A DNA stretch of 64,000 nt. It comes from Salvia splendens. Lineage: Eukaryota; Streptophyta; Magnoliopsida; Lamiales; Lamiaceae. Of this stretch, positions 12,213 through 22,906 are shown piece after piece. How positions within the stretch are numbered: position 1 is the first letter of the stretch; every line of letters begins with the position of its first letter. The notes beneath the pieces are model-generated. The model worked only from the letters and a program-made list of their open reading frames with translations. It ran no database searches and had not been told where the DNA came from. A program made the position numbers and the translations under genes. Where the stretch lies: positions 31,159,012 through 31,223,011 of the forward strand of contig NC_056037.1 in NCBI RefSeq assembly GCF_004379255.2, given 5' to 3'.

Positions 12213-12766
12213 TACTATTTTTATCACTCTTTATGAAAATTTGAGAATACGAAAATGAATGTGTGTATATGAATTGTTTCATTCTTTTGATTAGGTATTT
12301 GATGATTAATTTTCTTTTTCAGAATGAGTTATTTATGCATTTTTATTGTTTTTGTGTTGAGATATTTAATATGCTTTACATCTATCGTTTATTTCTCGGC
12401 ATATGTCAACTAAAAAGTTGTAAATAAAAGTTGGTTAAAAAAAATTAGAATGAGAATATTTTTTTATATATTAATTTTATAATAAAATATGAGTAGAATG
12501 AGATAATATGATCGTAAAGTGCAAATGTATTAAAAAACATAGTACTATTCCGTGGTAAAATAAAATGAAACATTTAATATGAGATATTATAAAATAGAAA
12601 AGTGGAACACATAAGAAAAAAATATATTTTTTTAAACAAAGTACATTTTGACGATATAAAATATAAAGGTATTTGAATTTTTTTTTTGCGTCAGCCACTA
12701 ATAAAGAGAGCAGTATAGTGAAGCCCCTACTGATAAAATTTTCTATGTAGTATTGTAGAGCCCTTA

Positions 12767-13980
12767 TAGCATCAGCAATGGCGCCCATCCCGGCGGAATT
12801 CCGCGGCCGACGTCCGCCATTGTGCATGGTATGCACGGATACAGAATTTCACCGAGAACACCGTAGTTCCGCAGCGTTTACGCAGAATTCCGTCGCGACA
12901 CCGCGCGGACGTCCGCCATTGCGTTGACTCCCACGGACGTCCGCGCGGAATTCCCATTTATTGCATTAAATATTTTTTTAATTTCTATAATTACGTCCCG
13001 TTGAACTTCGTTTCATTCGCACCGCATGTATTAACTAGTATCTCTCTCTCTAAAAATACCTTTCTTTCGAAGAACAATGGAGCACCATGATAGCGATTCC
13101 CCCGCCACTAGCGAGTCACCGACACCTTATTTTCCAGTCGGCGAGAGTGCCGGAATGTCGGGGATTATGCCCCAATCTCAAATGCCATCGGGAATGATGC
13201 CCGGGTACTACAACATGTACCCGCAGTGGTATGGGATAATGCCCCAGATGCCCGGGGCGAGTGCCAGAATGCCGGGGATGATGCCCGAAATGTCGGGAAT
13301 GATGCCCCAAATGCCGGGGATGATGATGTCCGGGATGATGCAGGGATCGCATGTCGCTGCGCGGGGGGGGGGGGGGGGGGGGGTAGGCAGGGGGTCCCCC
13401 AATCGCCGGTGGACAACGTCTATTGGCCCTATATGGATTTACTGTCGACGGACAACCCGACGAGTTCTCATCTCGAGACTCAGTTCACTGGCAATGACAC
13501 GTTCTCGCTCGAGGAGTAGAGGCTTTCTCCGATCCGGGATTCTTCCACCGACGCACCACCAGCGGTAGTGAGGAGGGGGAGGACAGGGCGAAGTAGGGGC
13601 AGGGGACGGGGCATCCCGATGTACGGTGGTGAGGAGGGGGCCGCTGAGGTGGGGGAGGGATCCAGCGGGAACAGGAGGACCGTCTGGATAATGGACGAGT
13701 GCGTCGCGCTGGCGAAGGCGTGGATCAGTGTAGTGGATGATCCTTACGTCGGGGCGAACCAGCACATCGACCGGATGTGGTGGTGCATTAGCCAAAGCTA
13801 CCTCCAGTTCAAACCACCAGGGAGAAGCCTCATAACGGAGAGCAATGCCAGAAATAATGGGATCGGCTGAAGAAGCAGCTCAGCCGATTTGCCGGTATTT
13901 ACACAAACAACCTCCGCTCGGCAACCAGCGGCATGTCTGCCGAGGATGTGAAGCTCCTGTCTCATCAGCAGTTCCCCGAT
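12767..13980 (+). pseudogene. Decayed PIF/Harbinger element with ORF2 (Myb/SANT-like protein), right end lost
   Basis: The left end (tagcatcagcaatggcgcc, about 12767) has Harbinger character; the right end is missing because copia sequence begins at 13981. The ORF2 reading starts at ATG 13077. A methionine-rich N-terminus (13140-13345, repeats of the type MPGMMP) runs into a 21-base G tract (13363-13383), after which the sensible frame changes. It then has a TAG at 13517-13519, resumes through VWIMDECVALAKAWISVV (the first helix of the Myb/SANT-like domain), and shifts again near 13825 into a frame reading KKQLSRFAGIYTNNLR up to 13980. ORF2 proteins bind element ends and bring in the transposase. 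With at least three lesions it is dead. Confidence 0.8.
13363..13383. repeat. 21-base poly-G tract
   Basis: An uninterrupted G run inside the Harbinger ORF2 pseudogene, immediately after codons for Ala-Arg. The protein sense changes frame across it, consistent with slippage in vivo or an assembly length error. Confidence 0.9.
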
Positions 13981-14380
13981 GCTCAGTTGAGCTGCTTTAA
14001 AAGGGGCTGAAGCTGGTGATCAAGATCCATAACTGCATCAACACATTAAAGAAGAGAGATACACTATCTTAGTGAGGAGTTGGTGAGATTGAGAGTTCAT
14101 TTCTTGATCCGTGAGTTCATAGAGTAGATGATTCATTGATTCTTGAGTGTATAGCTTCTTGCTGTGAGAGTTCGATTCATTCATTGTACTTGTAATTCAG
14201 TCGAGAGTGAATAAACATAGTTCGTGATTCTCCCGTGGATGTAGTTTATATGAGCCGAACCACGTAAACGCATTGTGTGTTTTATCTTTCTTGCATTAAA
14301 GCTTGCTGCATTGTTTGTATTTCCACAATCGTTCGAAGAGAAGCTTTCTTCATCGGCAGTCTTGGGGTCATTGTTTTACA
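13981..14380 (+). repeat. 5' LTR of the copia element (truncated)
   Basis: Matches 18550-18954 almost base for base, ending ..gtcattgttttaca. The part corresponding to 18425-18549 is absent. Confidence 0.9.
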
Positions 14381-14419
14381 AATTGACGCCGTCTGTGGGA
14401 ATCTAGCAATCCCTCGAAG

Positions 14420-17400
14420 ATGACAACTGCGAAGTTTGACGTGGAGAAGTTTACGGGCAAGAATGATTTTGGATTATGGCGCTTGAAGATGAAGGCGGTT
14501 CTCATGCAGCAAGGTCTGTGGGATGTGTTAAAGAGCAAAAACGATGGGGATGAAGAAAAGAAGGATGATAAGGCTCAAGATCTGCATGATCGAGCCTACA
14601 ACACTCTGATCTTGAGCCTCAGTGACAGGGTGTTAAGAGAGATTTCAAAGGAGGAAACCGCGGCTGGTGTATGGGCTAACCTAGAGTCATTGTATATGAC
14701 TAAATCCCTCACTAATAGGCTCTCGCTCAAGCAGAAGCTGTTCACATTCAAGTTTTCGGAGTCAAGAAACATTGGTGAGCAGCTTAAGGAGTTTGCTAAG
14801 TATGTTGATGACCTTGAAAACATTGAAGAGGTCATCAAAGATGAGGATAAGACACTGATGTTGCTCAATTCTTTGCCTAAGAGCTTCGAGCAGTTCACGG
14901 ATGCAATATTGTTTAGGAGAGATTCCAAAGTCACCTATGAAGAGGTGCATTATGCACTCAAGATGAAGGAATTTTAGAAGGTGGCTGAGAAGGTTATTGA
15001 TCCAGCAAGTTAGAGCCTCAAGATCAGACATGATCCAAAGAAAGCTGGGAAAAAGAAAATTCAGAAGAAGTCAAAGCCATTCAAGGAGAAGTCTGCTGAT
15101 GAAAAGGAAGTCAGATCCTGTTTCTACTACTGCAAGAAACCTGAGCATATAAAGAAGAATTGCTATTCTTGGAAAAGAAAGCAAGCTGAAGGTGATAATG
15201 TTCATGATACAACAGATGTTACTCAAGAAATGGAAGTTGCTCAAGTTATGAATGTGACTGAGGATGAGGCTCCAGATGTATGGGTAATAGACTTGGGTTG
15301 TAGTTTTCACATGACTTCCAAGAGAAGGTGGCTGATGGATCTTCAAGAAGCTGTTGGATCTGTGCTGCTAGGCAACAATCAAGTATGTCAAGTGAAAGGC
15401 ATAGGAAGTGTGAGGATGCTTATGGAGGATGGATCACAGAAAATTCTTTCAGAGGTCAGGTACATCCCATCTATTAAAAGGAATCTCATTTCTCTTGGAA
15501 TGCTTGAGAGAAAGGGTTTTACTTCCATTCTGGCTGCTGCTTTATGAGGGTCTTGAGAGGTAATGACACCCTCATGATTGCTGAGAGAGTAAACAACTTG
15601 TACTATCTCAGAGCAAAGGCTCTTGATGCAGATCAGATAAATGCAGTGGAAAGATTGAAGATAATTGATTGGCATCATAGACTTGGCCATCTGGGATATA
15701 ATGGATTGAAGGAACTTGCCAAGAAGGACCTAATAGCTCTTGAAGGAGAGTCAGATGAAAAGGAACTCTGATCTTGTGAACAATGTATACTTGCAAATAG
15801 CAAGAAGTTGCCATATGCTGCGGGCAAGCACACTTCAACAATGCCACTGGAGTATGCACATGCTGATATCTGGGGGTCATCACCAATTCAGAGCATGGGT
15901 GGAGGCAGGTACTTCATTTCTATAATAGATGACTACTCAAGGAAAATATGGCTCTATGTGATGAAGGAGAAGCCTGAAGCTTTCACTAAATTTCAAGAAT
16001 GGTGTATGAAAGTTGAGACTGGGAAATGTGGTGTTCTGAAATGTCTTAGGACAGATAATGGCCTAGAATTCCTTTCATCTAAGTTTGATGGTTTCTTCAA
16101 AAGTAAGGGAATCAAGAGGCATAGGACAGCTCCTCACAACCCCCAACAAAATGGAGTTGTTGAGAGAGCTAACAGAACAATTCTGGAGAGATTGAGGTGT
16201 ATGCTCATTTCATCATGCATGCCTAAGCATTTCTGGGCCAAGGCTGCCTCAACAGCTATAGTACTCATCAATAAGTGTCCCTCTACTTCAATTGATAATG
16301 ACACACCGGATATGAGATGGTATGGATCAGCAGGAGATTATACAAAGCTAAGAAGTTTTAGCTGCAGAGTGTATGCACATGCTAAAAGAACCAAGTTGGA
16401 TCTTAGAGATTTGAAATGTGTTATGTTGGGGTATCAGAAGGGAGTGAAAGGCTACAGGTTATGGTGCACAGAAAAGGGAATGGGCCAAGTAGTGATTAGC
16501 AGGGATGTGGTGTTCAGAGAGGATGAAATGCCATACTTGCCGAAGAATTCAGATAGTACTCAGTTTGAGGTGGAGCTAACTGGGCTTGAATCAGAGAATG
16601 CTCATGATGCTCAACATGATGATGGGGCAACAGAAGTAATCCAGCCAGAAGAAGCAAGTGAGAATCAGAAGAGTCACATTATAGCAAGGGACAGACAAAG
16701 AAGACAAATCAAGCTTCCTTCCAGATACAGTGATTATGACATGCTCTACTACGCACTTACAGTTGCAGAAGAGATTGAATACCATGAGCCCTCAACCTAT
16801 AAAGAGGCAGTGAGAAGCCCTGAAAAAGATAGATGGCTCAGAGCAATGCAAGAGGTGATTGACTCACTCTATAAGAATCACACATGGATTCTAGTTCTGA
16901 GGCCAAAGCATCAGAAATGCATAGGCTACAAATGGGTGTATAAGAAGAAGATTGAGGCCTTTAAGAACAATGAGGTGAGATACAAGGCAAGACTGGTGGC
17001 TAAAGGCTTCACACAAAGAGAAGGGATAGACTATAATGAAATCTTCTCCCCAGTAGTTAAGCATAGCTCCATAAGAATCTTACTGTCCATTGTTGCTCAT
17101 AAAGACTGGGAGCTTCAACAAATGGATGTCAAAACAACCTTCTTGAATGGAGAGTTGGAAGAAAGAATATATATGGAGCAGCCAGAAGGATTTGTAAAGA
17201 AAAGGGGAGAAGATAAAGTTTGTCAGCTGAAAAGAAGCCTATATGGATTAAGACAAAGCTCCAGACAGTGGTATATTAGATTTAATGAATTCATACAGAG
17301 AGTGGGTTTTGAGAAATCTTTGTATGACAATTGTGTCTTCATCAAGAAAAGCAAAGGGGAAGCTATTGCTTATTTGTTGCTCTATGTAGATGATATGCTG

Positions 17401-18363
17401 ATTGCAGCAGCAACACTGCCAGAAATTCAAGATATCAAGAATGAGCTTGAATTAGAATTTGACATGAAGGATTTAGGGGATGCTAAGAGGATCCTAGGCA
17501 TGGATATCATCAAAAATAGGAGAGAAAAGAAATTGTGGCTCACTCAGAAGGAATACATCAACAAACTTCTTGAAAGGTTCCAGATGAAAGACACCAGATC
17601 AGTGACAGTTCCACTATCACACCAATTCAAGCTGTCATCTATGCAATGTCCAAAGACAGATTAACAGAGGAAGGAAATGTTGAAGATACCCTATGCTCGC
17701 ATTGTTGGGAGCATTATGTATACAATGGTGTGCTCAAGGCCGGATATTAGCCATGCTATCAGTGTAACCAGCAGATTCATGGCAGTTCCTGGGATGGAGC
17801 ATTGGCATGGTTTGAAGTGGATTTTGAAGTATCTCAAAGGCACATCTGATTATGGGATTCTGTTTGATGGTGGTAAGAACCTTGATAATGAAGAAACTAT
17901 AATGGGATATTGTGACTCAGACTTTGCAGTGAGTCAAGATACCAGAAAATCTCAATCTGGATATGTGTTTTGCCTCTATGGATCGGCTATGAGTTGGAAA
18001 TCAAATTTGCAATCAGTTGTGGCACTTTACACAACAGAGGCTGAGTATATAGCCATGGCAGAGGCAGTAAAGGTAAGCTTCTGGTTAAGGGGCATATTAT
18101 CAGACTTTGGGATAGAACAAGATGCAGTGAAGATCATGTTTGATAGTAATAGTGCAATATGTTTGTCCAAGCATCAAACATTCCATGAGAGATCTAAGCA
18201 TGTGGATGTGAAGTTACACTTTATCAGAGATGAAGTGAGCAAGGGAAAAGTGAAGATTGAGAAGGTCTCCACTGAAGAGAATGCTGCGGACATGTTGACT
18301 AAAACCATTCCCAGTTCCAAATTGAAACATTGCTTGGAGCTAGTGAATCTTGTCAGATACTGA
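14420..18363 (+). pseudogene. copia gag-pol polyprotein, disrupted
   Basis: The polyprotein would supply capsid, protease, integrase, reverse transcriptase and RNase H. Gag (from ATG 14420) has the UBN2-type motif GLWRLKMKAVL. It is stopped by TAG at 14975 and again at 15011, but the frame continues into a zinc knuckle (15118-15162) with C-x3-C-x4-H-x4-C spacing, one residue longer than the usual C-x2-C. The protease active site reads DLG where the family has D-S/T-G (about 15290). A frame change near 15540 leads into the integrase zinc region (WHHRLGHLG) and the DDE residues in HADIWG, RTDNGLEF and NGVVERANR. There are stops at 15769 and 17662. Reverse transcriptase keeps LLLYVDDM and RNase H keeps GYCDSDFA, TEAEYIAMAEA and ADMLTK. 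Not functional. Confidence 0.92.
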
Positions 18364-18424
18364 AGTTTGAAGGGTTTGGAGAATATGATCGAGTGTTATT
18401 CATTCAAGATCCAAGGTGGAGATT

Positions 18425-18954
18425 TGTTGGTTGTGGATGCTCAAATGAATAACCAAAGGAAGAGTAGGGACTGAATTGCAAAATGAAAGAAAGATTTGAA
18501 AATCAGTTATGTAACGGCTATTCGGTTGGAAAGAGTGGTTGAGCTCGGTTGGAGCTCAGTTAAGCTGCTTTAAAAGGGGCTGAAGCTGGTGGTCAAGATC
18601 CATAACTGCATCAACACATTAAAGAAGAGATATACACTATCTTAGTGAGGAGTTGGTGAGATTGAGAGTTCATTTCTTGATCTGTGAGTTCATAGAGTAG
18701 ATGATTCATTGATTCTTGAGTGTATAGCTTCTTGCTATGAGAGTTCGATTCATTCATTGTACTTGTAATTCAGTCGAGAGTGAATAAAGATAGTTCGTGA
18801 TTCTCCCGTGGATGTAGGTTCGTATGAGCCGAACCACGTAAACGCATTGTGTGTTTTATCTTTCTTGCATTAAAGCTTGCTGCATTGTTTGTATTTCCAC
18901 AATCGTTCGAAGTGAAGCTTTCTTCATCGGCAGTCTTGGGGTCATTGTTTTACA
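18425..18954 (+). repeat. 3' LTR of the copia element (complete, 530 bp)
   Basis: Begins TGTTGGTTGTGG right after a purine-rich tract and ends TTTTACA. The 3' 400 bases match the 5' LTR remnant. Confidence 0.85.
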
Positions 18955-20382
18955 TGATATAATAGCATCTTTGATTAAATGAAGAAGGAAAGAGAAATAA
19001 TTATTATATTTTTTTTTATATAAAATTTCATACTCTAATAAAAAAATATTTGAAGAGTTATTAGTATAACTTTTTTCACTTTAAGAAGATGTCTTTATTT
19101 CTTTTTGGTACAAAAGTAAAAAGTGATTTTTATTTATCTTTTTAATTTAACTTTTTTTTTTGGAGTCCATTATTTTTAAGTAGGTATACTTACATTTTTT
19201 AGAAGTAAATGAAAAATATATCTTCTCAATTTCTTTTTCCGTTGGAGAATCTCTAATAAAATTGAGTCAAATTGTTTTAGAATTTTGAATTTATTTTTCT
19301 TCAAACTTCTAATTTTTTTATTTGGTCGAATACTTTTTAAATGAAAAAAAATGAAAATTCAAATTATAAGATTTTGTTTAATATTTTATTATAAATTTTA
19401 AAACCCTCAGAGTTTTGGGATGTTTCTCATCTGTTCAAATGTATACTTCAAAAATTATAAAATTTCGGATCAGATTATGAAAAATATAAAATCCTAATGC
19501 TCACTCACTCTATTCTAGAAAGACGTATGAAGTTTTATTTTGCCAAATAACAGTTACGTACAGACCGTCTATGTTTTACGTGAATGGACCAATTGTATAA
19601 TTGTTAATTCTCGATTAAAAATTAGTACTCCTACACTTGTCTTCACGAATCGAATATCTTAATATATCTATTTATTGTTAAAAATTATTTGACTGAAAAA
19701 TTTGGTTTAGAGAAGTTGTTGGTCTATGTCCTAGGAATTGGTTTACTTATACGTCAACGATTCAACATAAAGGAACCAAATTTCCACATTCATATTTATG
19801 AAATTCGATGTCGCAAACTAATTAACTTTTTTTCCTGAATACTCAGTTCAGAAAGATAGTAAATAAAAAATTTATGAAATTTTAGGTATTACAGTAATAT
19901 TTATTGTGTGCACCAACTATTACAATTATATTGAAATAATGCGTGAACATTAATTGTTTATTTATACAATTTACATACAGGTAAAATAGTAGGTATATGT
20001 TGTCATTATCACTCCAGAATTTAATTACTACTACATCTCAAATCGCGTCGTTTTTCTAACTTTCAAAATGGCATTACCCTCCAAAATTAGAACACAACGC
20101 GTAACCCATTGAGATTATTCATAAAGTCATTTTTGACAAATATAAACACACCCCTAAAACAAAAATGTCACACTCACACCATAGCTACTTCAATTATTCT
20201 AAGTACTCCCTCCGTCGAGTCATTTTGTCACTTTGGTATGTTACATAGTAGCGCAGTCATTTCATATTTTAATAAAAGTCAACATATTTATTCTCTATTC
20301 GTCTCTCTGCCTTTTTCATTCCTACTTCATTTTTTTTATATAATCACTTCAGGCCATTTTTCTTAAATTGCAGAGAATAGTA
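18955..20382. other. AT-rich intergenic DNA, no gene seen
   Basis: No recognisable coding sequence. At about 20206 a single CTCCCTCCGTC end (ctccctccgtcgagtcatt) looks like a broken Stowaway-type MITE just before the complete one at 20383. Confidence 0.5.
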
Positions 20383-20561
20383 CTCCCTCCGTCCCGCACT
20401 ACTCGCACCTTTCCTTTTGGGCACGGAGATTAAGAGATTAGTGATAGACAAAGTCAACAATTACGGCTGTATGTATAAATTGTTACTAAAAATGGAAAGA
20501 GTGCAAATAACTTGGGACGCCCAGAAAGAAAATAAGTGCAAGTAGTGCGGGACGAAGTGAG
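20383..20561. mobile_element. Stowaway-type MITE in the 5' flank of the GT47 gene
   Basis: 179 bp, ends ctccctccgtcccgcactactcgc and gcgggacgaagtgag, with TA flanks at 20381-20382 and 20562-20563. It is a close relative of the 179-bp copy at 22611-22789. It ends 86 bases before the GT47 ATG, so it sits in the promoter or 5' UTR. Confidence 0.88.
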
Positions 20562-20647
20562 TATAACAAGAATAGTTAATTAAACATTCAAGACCATTGA
20601 AATCCCAACCCATTTTCCACAACTTCACTTCCACTCCACCACCCCCC

Positions 20648-22092
20648 ATGCTGCCCACCACCGCCGCCACGGCGCCCGACCACCACTCAAAGAAATCGAA
20701 GCTCAAAACCACCCTCCACACCGTCAAATCCAACATCTCCCACCGCCACTGGGCATGTCTCACCCTCACCATCCTCCTCCAATTCGTAATCCTCCTCTTC
20801 CTCAACCGCTCCTCTCCTCCGCCCCCTCTCCCCACCTCCGCCCACCGCCGCCGCTTCGAATCTTCCCCCATCCGTAACGATGAATCCTGCAAACACGGCC
20901 GGATCCACGTGTACAACCTCCCCTCCATGCTCAACAAAGACCTCCTCCAAAACTGCCACGACCTCGACCCCTGGACCTCCCGCTGCACCGCCGTCTCCAA
21001 CGCCGGCCTCGGCCCCCCCGCCACCGGCCTCGAAACCCTCCTCCCTCTCAACCTCTCCGCCGCCTGGCACTGGACCGACATGTACGCCGCCGAGGTCATC
21101 TTCCACGACCGCATCAACAACTACCGTTGCACCACCCCCGACCCCGCCCAAGCCGCCGCCTTCTACATCCCCTTCTACGCCGGCCTCGCCGTCGGAAAAT
21201 ACCTCTGGTACAATTACACCTCCAAACACCGCGACCTCCACGCCACCGCCATGCTCAATTGGGTCAAAAACCAACCCGCCTGGCAAAAATCAAACGGGTC
21301 GGATCACTTCCTCATGTTCGGCCGCCTGACGTGGGACTTCCGCCGCCTGACCGACGACGACGCCGAGTGGGGCTCCAGCTTCATCTACATGCCCTTAATG
21401 AAGAACGTCCTCCGCCTCACCATCGAGAAGAGCCGCTGGGACGACCTCGAGCTCAGCGTGCCCTACCCGACCGCCTTCCACCCCAGATCCGGATCCGATA
21501 TCCGCCTCTGGCTGGCCTGGATCCGGGCCAGGAAAAGGCCCACTCTCTCTACCTTCGTCGGGGCGACCCGGAAAAAATCCGCAACGACTTCCGCGCCGTC
21601 ATGATGGGGTATTGTAAAAGCGAGACGACGTCGTGTCGGGTCGTGGACTGCTCCGAGACCCAGTGTTACGACGGAGCCCCGGCTATACTCGAGGCTTTTC
21701 TCGATTCGGATTTTTGCCTACAACCGAAAGGGGACGGGTTTACCCGGAGGTCCGCCTTCGATTGCATGTTGGCCGGTTCGATTCCGGTTTTCTTTTGGAG
21801 AGGGAGCTTTGAGTATCAATACGACTGGCATTTGCCTAAAAATGCCTCTGAATATTCGATATTTATTGATCATGATATTGTTAGAAATGATACGTCCATT
21901 ATTAAACGAACCTTAGAGAAATATAGCAAAGAGGAGGTGAAGAGGATGAGAGAGAGAATCATTGATTTTTTGCCAAAATTGTTGTATTCTAAGTCCAATG
22001 CCAATCTTGGTGAATTTGAAGATGCTTTCGACATTGCCATGGATGGAGTCTTGAAAAGGTTTGAGCAACAAAGAAGATTGATGCCGGTTTGA
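20648..22092 (+). pseudogene. MUR3-like xyloglucan galactosyltransferase (GT47, exostosin family) with one frameshift
   Basis: Intronless gene for a Golgi type II membrane glycosyltransferase of family GT47, the group that adds galactose side chains to xyloglucan. From ATG 20648 there is a short cytosolic tail, a transmembrane segment (HWACLTLTILLQFVILLFLN, about residues 35-54), a Pro-rich stem, then the exostosin domain with CKHGRIHVYNLP, AAWHWTDMYAAE, FYIPFYAGLAVGKYLW, NGSDHFLMFGRLTWDFRR and VPYPTAFHPRSGSDI. At an A6 run (21572-21577) the frame shifts. The second frame continues with IRNDFRAVMM, DFCLQPKGDGFTRRSAFDCM, LAGSIPVFFWRGSF and YDWHLPKNASEYSIFI to TGA at 22090-22092. One more A would make the whole gene open, about 480 residues, close to family length. 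It is either a recent pseudogene or a base-call error. The start at 20648 is the first in-frame ATG before the membrane segment. Confidence 0.85.
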
Positions 22093-22610
22093 GGTTAGAT
22101 TCTTTTATTGCATAAATTTCATAGACTACTCTGTTTTTTTTGTTATACTTATAGCTTGTTGTATAGTTATTGATAATTTGAGGAATGATTATACTTGATC
22201 ACATTTTTTGGTTCATTCGTATTAGAATATATATACCCAAAATGTAATTCCTACTTCAAGAGAATAGTTTTGAATGAGAGAGAGAGAGAGCATTTCTCTT
22301 TAATTAGTTTGTCCAATATTTTTTGTTTTGAGTGCTTTCTTCTTTATTCTTTACTTGCTTGACGTTTGAAGAATCGATTTAAGTGTAGAAAAAGCTTCCA
22401 CTTTTTGCTCTCATGAAGAGATGAATTATAGTATTGAAAAGGAGCGTAATACCAAGTTATCAACATTAGCATAACGTCGTTGGAATTTGAGATATGTACC
22501 TTTAATAGTGAACAAAGTGATTTCATCGTAATAATTTAATCTTTAATTGGAGTATCTATAGTATGATTTTCAATATTTGAGCTTGAGCATGCGTCAATTT
22601 AAAATTGATA

Positions 22611-22789
22611 CTCCCTCCGTCCCGGGCTACTCGCTCCTTTCCTTTTCGGCACGGAGATTAAGGAATGAGTGTATAGGAAAGTAAAAAATGACGGCTATAG
22701 GTAAAATTTTTTACTAAAAATGGAAAGAGTGCAAGTAACTTGGGACGCCCAAAAAGGAAATAAGTGCGAGTAGCTTGGGACGGAGGGAG
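22611..22789. mobile_element. Stowaway-type MITE, 179 bp
   Basis: Ends ctccctccgtcccgggctac and gcttgggacggagggag with TA flanks (22609-22610, 22790-22791). Same length and same internal blocks (cacggagattaag, ggaaagagtgcaagtaac) as the copy at 20383-20561. The two copies flank the GT47 gene. Confidence 0.88.
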
Positions 22790-22906
22790 TACTAGGTAAG
22801 AGTCGAGAGTCGATTAAGTTAATCAGCTGAGCTAATTATATTCATTACTGAATGAACATTTATACAAATTTTATTTGATCATGCGTGGGCCTTTTCTCCA
22901 CTATAA

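Larger units (their letters stand above)
13981..18954 (+). mobile_element. Ty1/copia LTR retrotransposon, 5' LTR truncated, coding region disrupted
   Basis: The coding order gag - protease - integrase - reverse transcriptase - RNase H identifies Ty1/copia. The 3' LTR is complete (18425-18954, TGTTGG..TTTTACA), preceded by a purine-rich tract (ccaaggtggagat). The 5' LTR (13981-14380) lacks the first roughly 125 bases. It starts at gctcagttgagctgc, joined directly to Harbinger ORF2 coding sequence. Just after it, aattgacgccgtctgtggg is in the primer-binding position. About ten differences over the roughly 400 shared LTR bases (by eye) suggest moderate age. No matching 5-bp target duplication is visible, as expected if the left end was deleted. 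Confidence 0.92.

Noticed and set aside
20687..21286. Gly/Val-rich minus-strand frame opposite the GT47 gene, and the Pro/Thr-rich plus frame at 20880-21329
   Set aside because: Compositional shadows of a GC-rich codon-biased gene.
21560..21590. Programmed frameshift in the GT47 gene
   Set aside because: This family is not known to use frameshifting; a base loss or sequence error in A6 is simpler.
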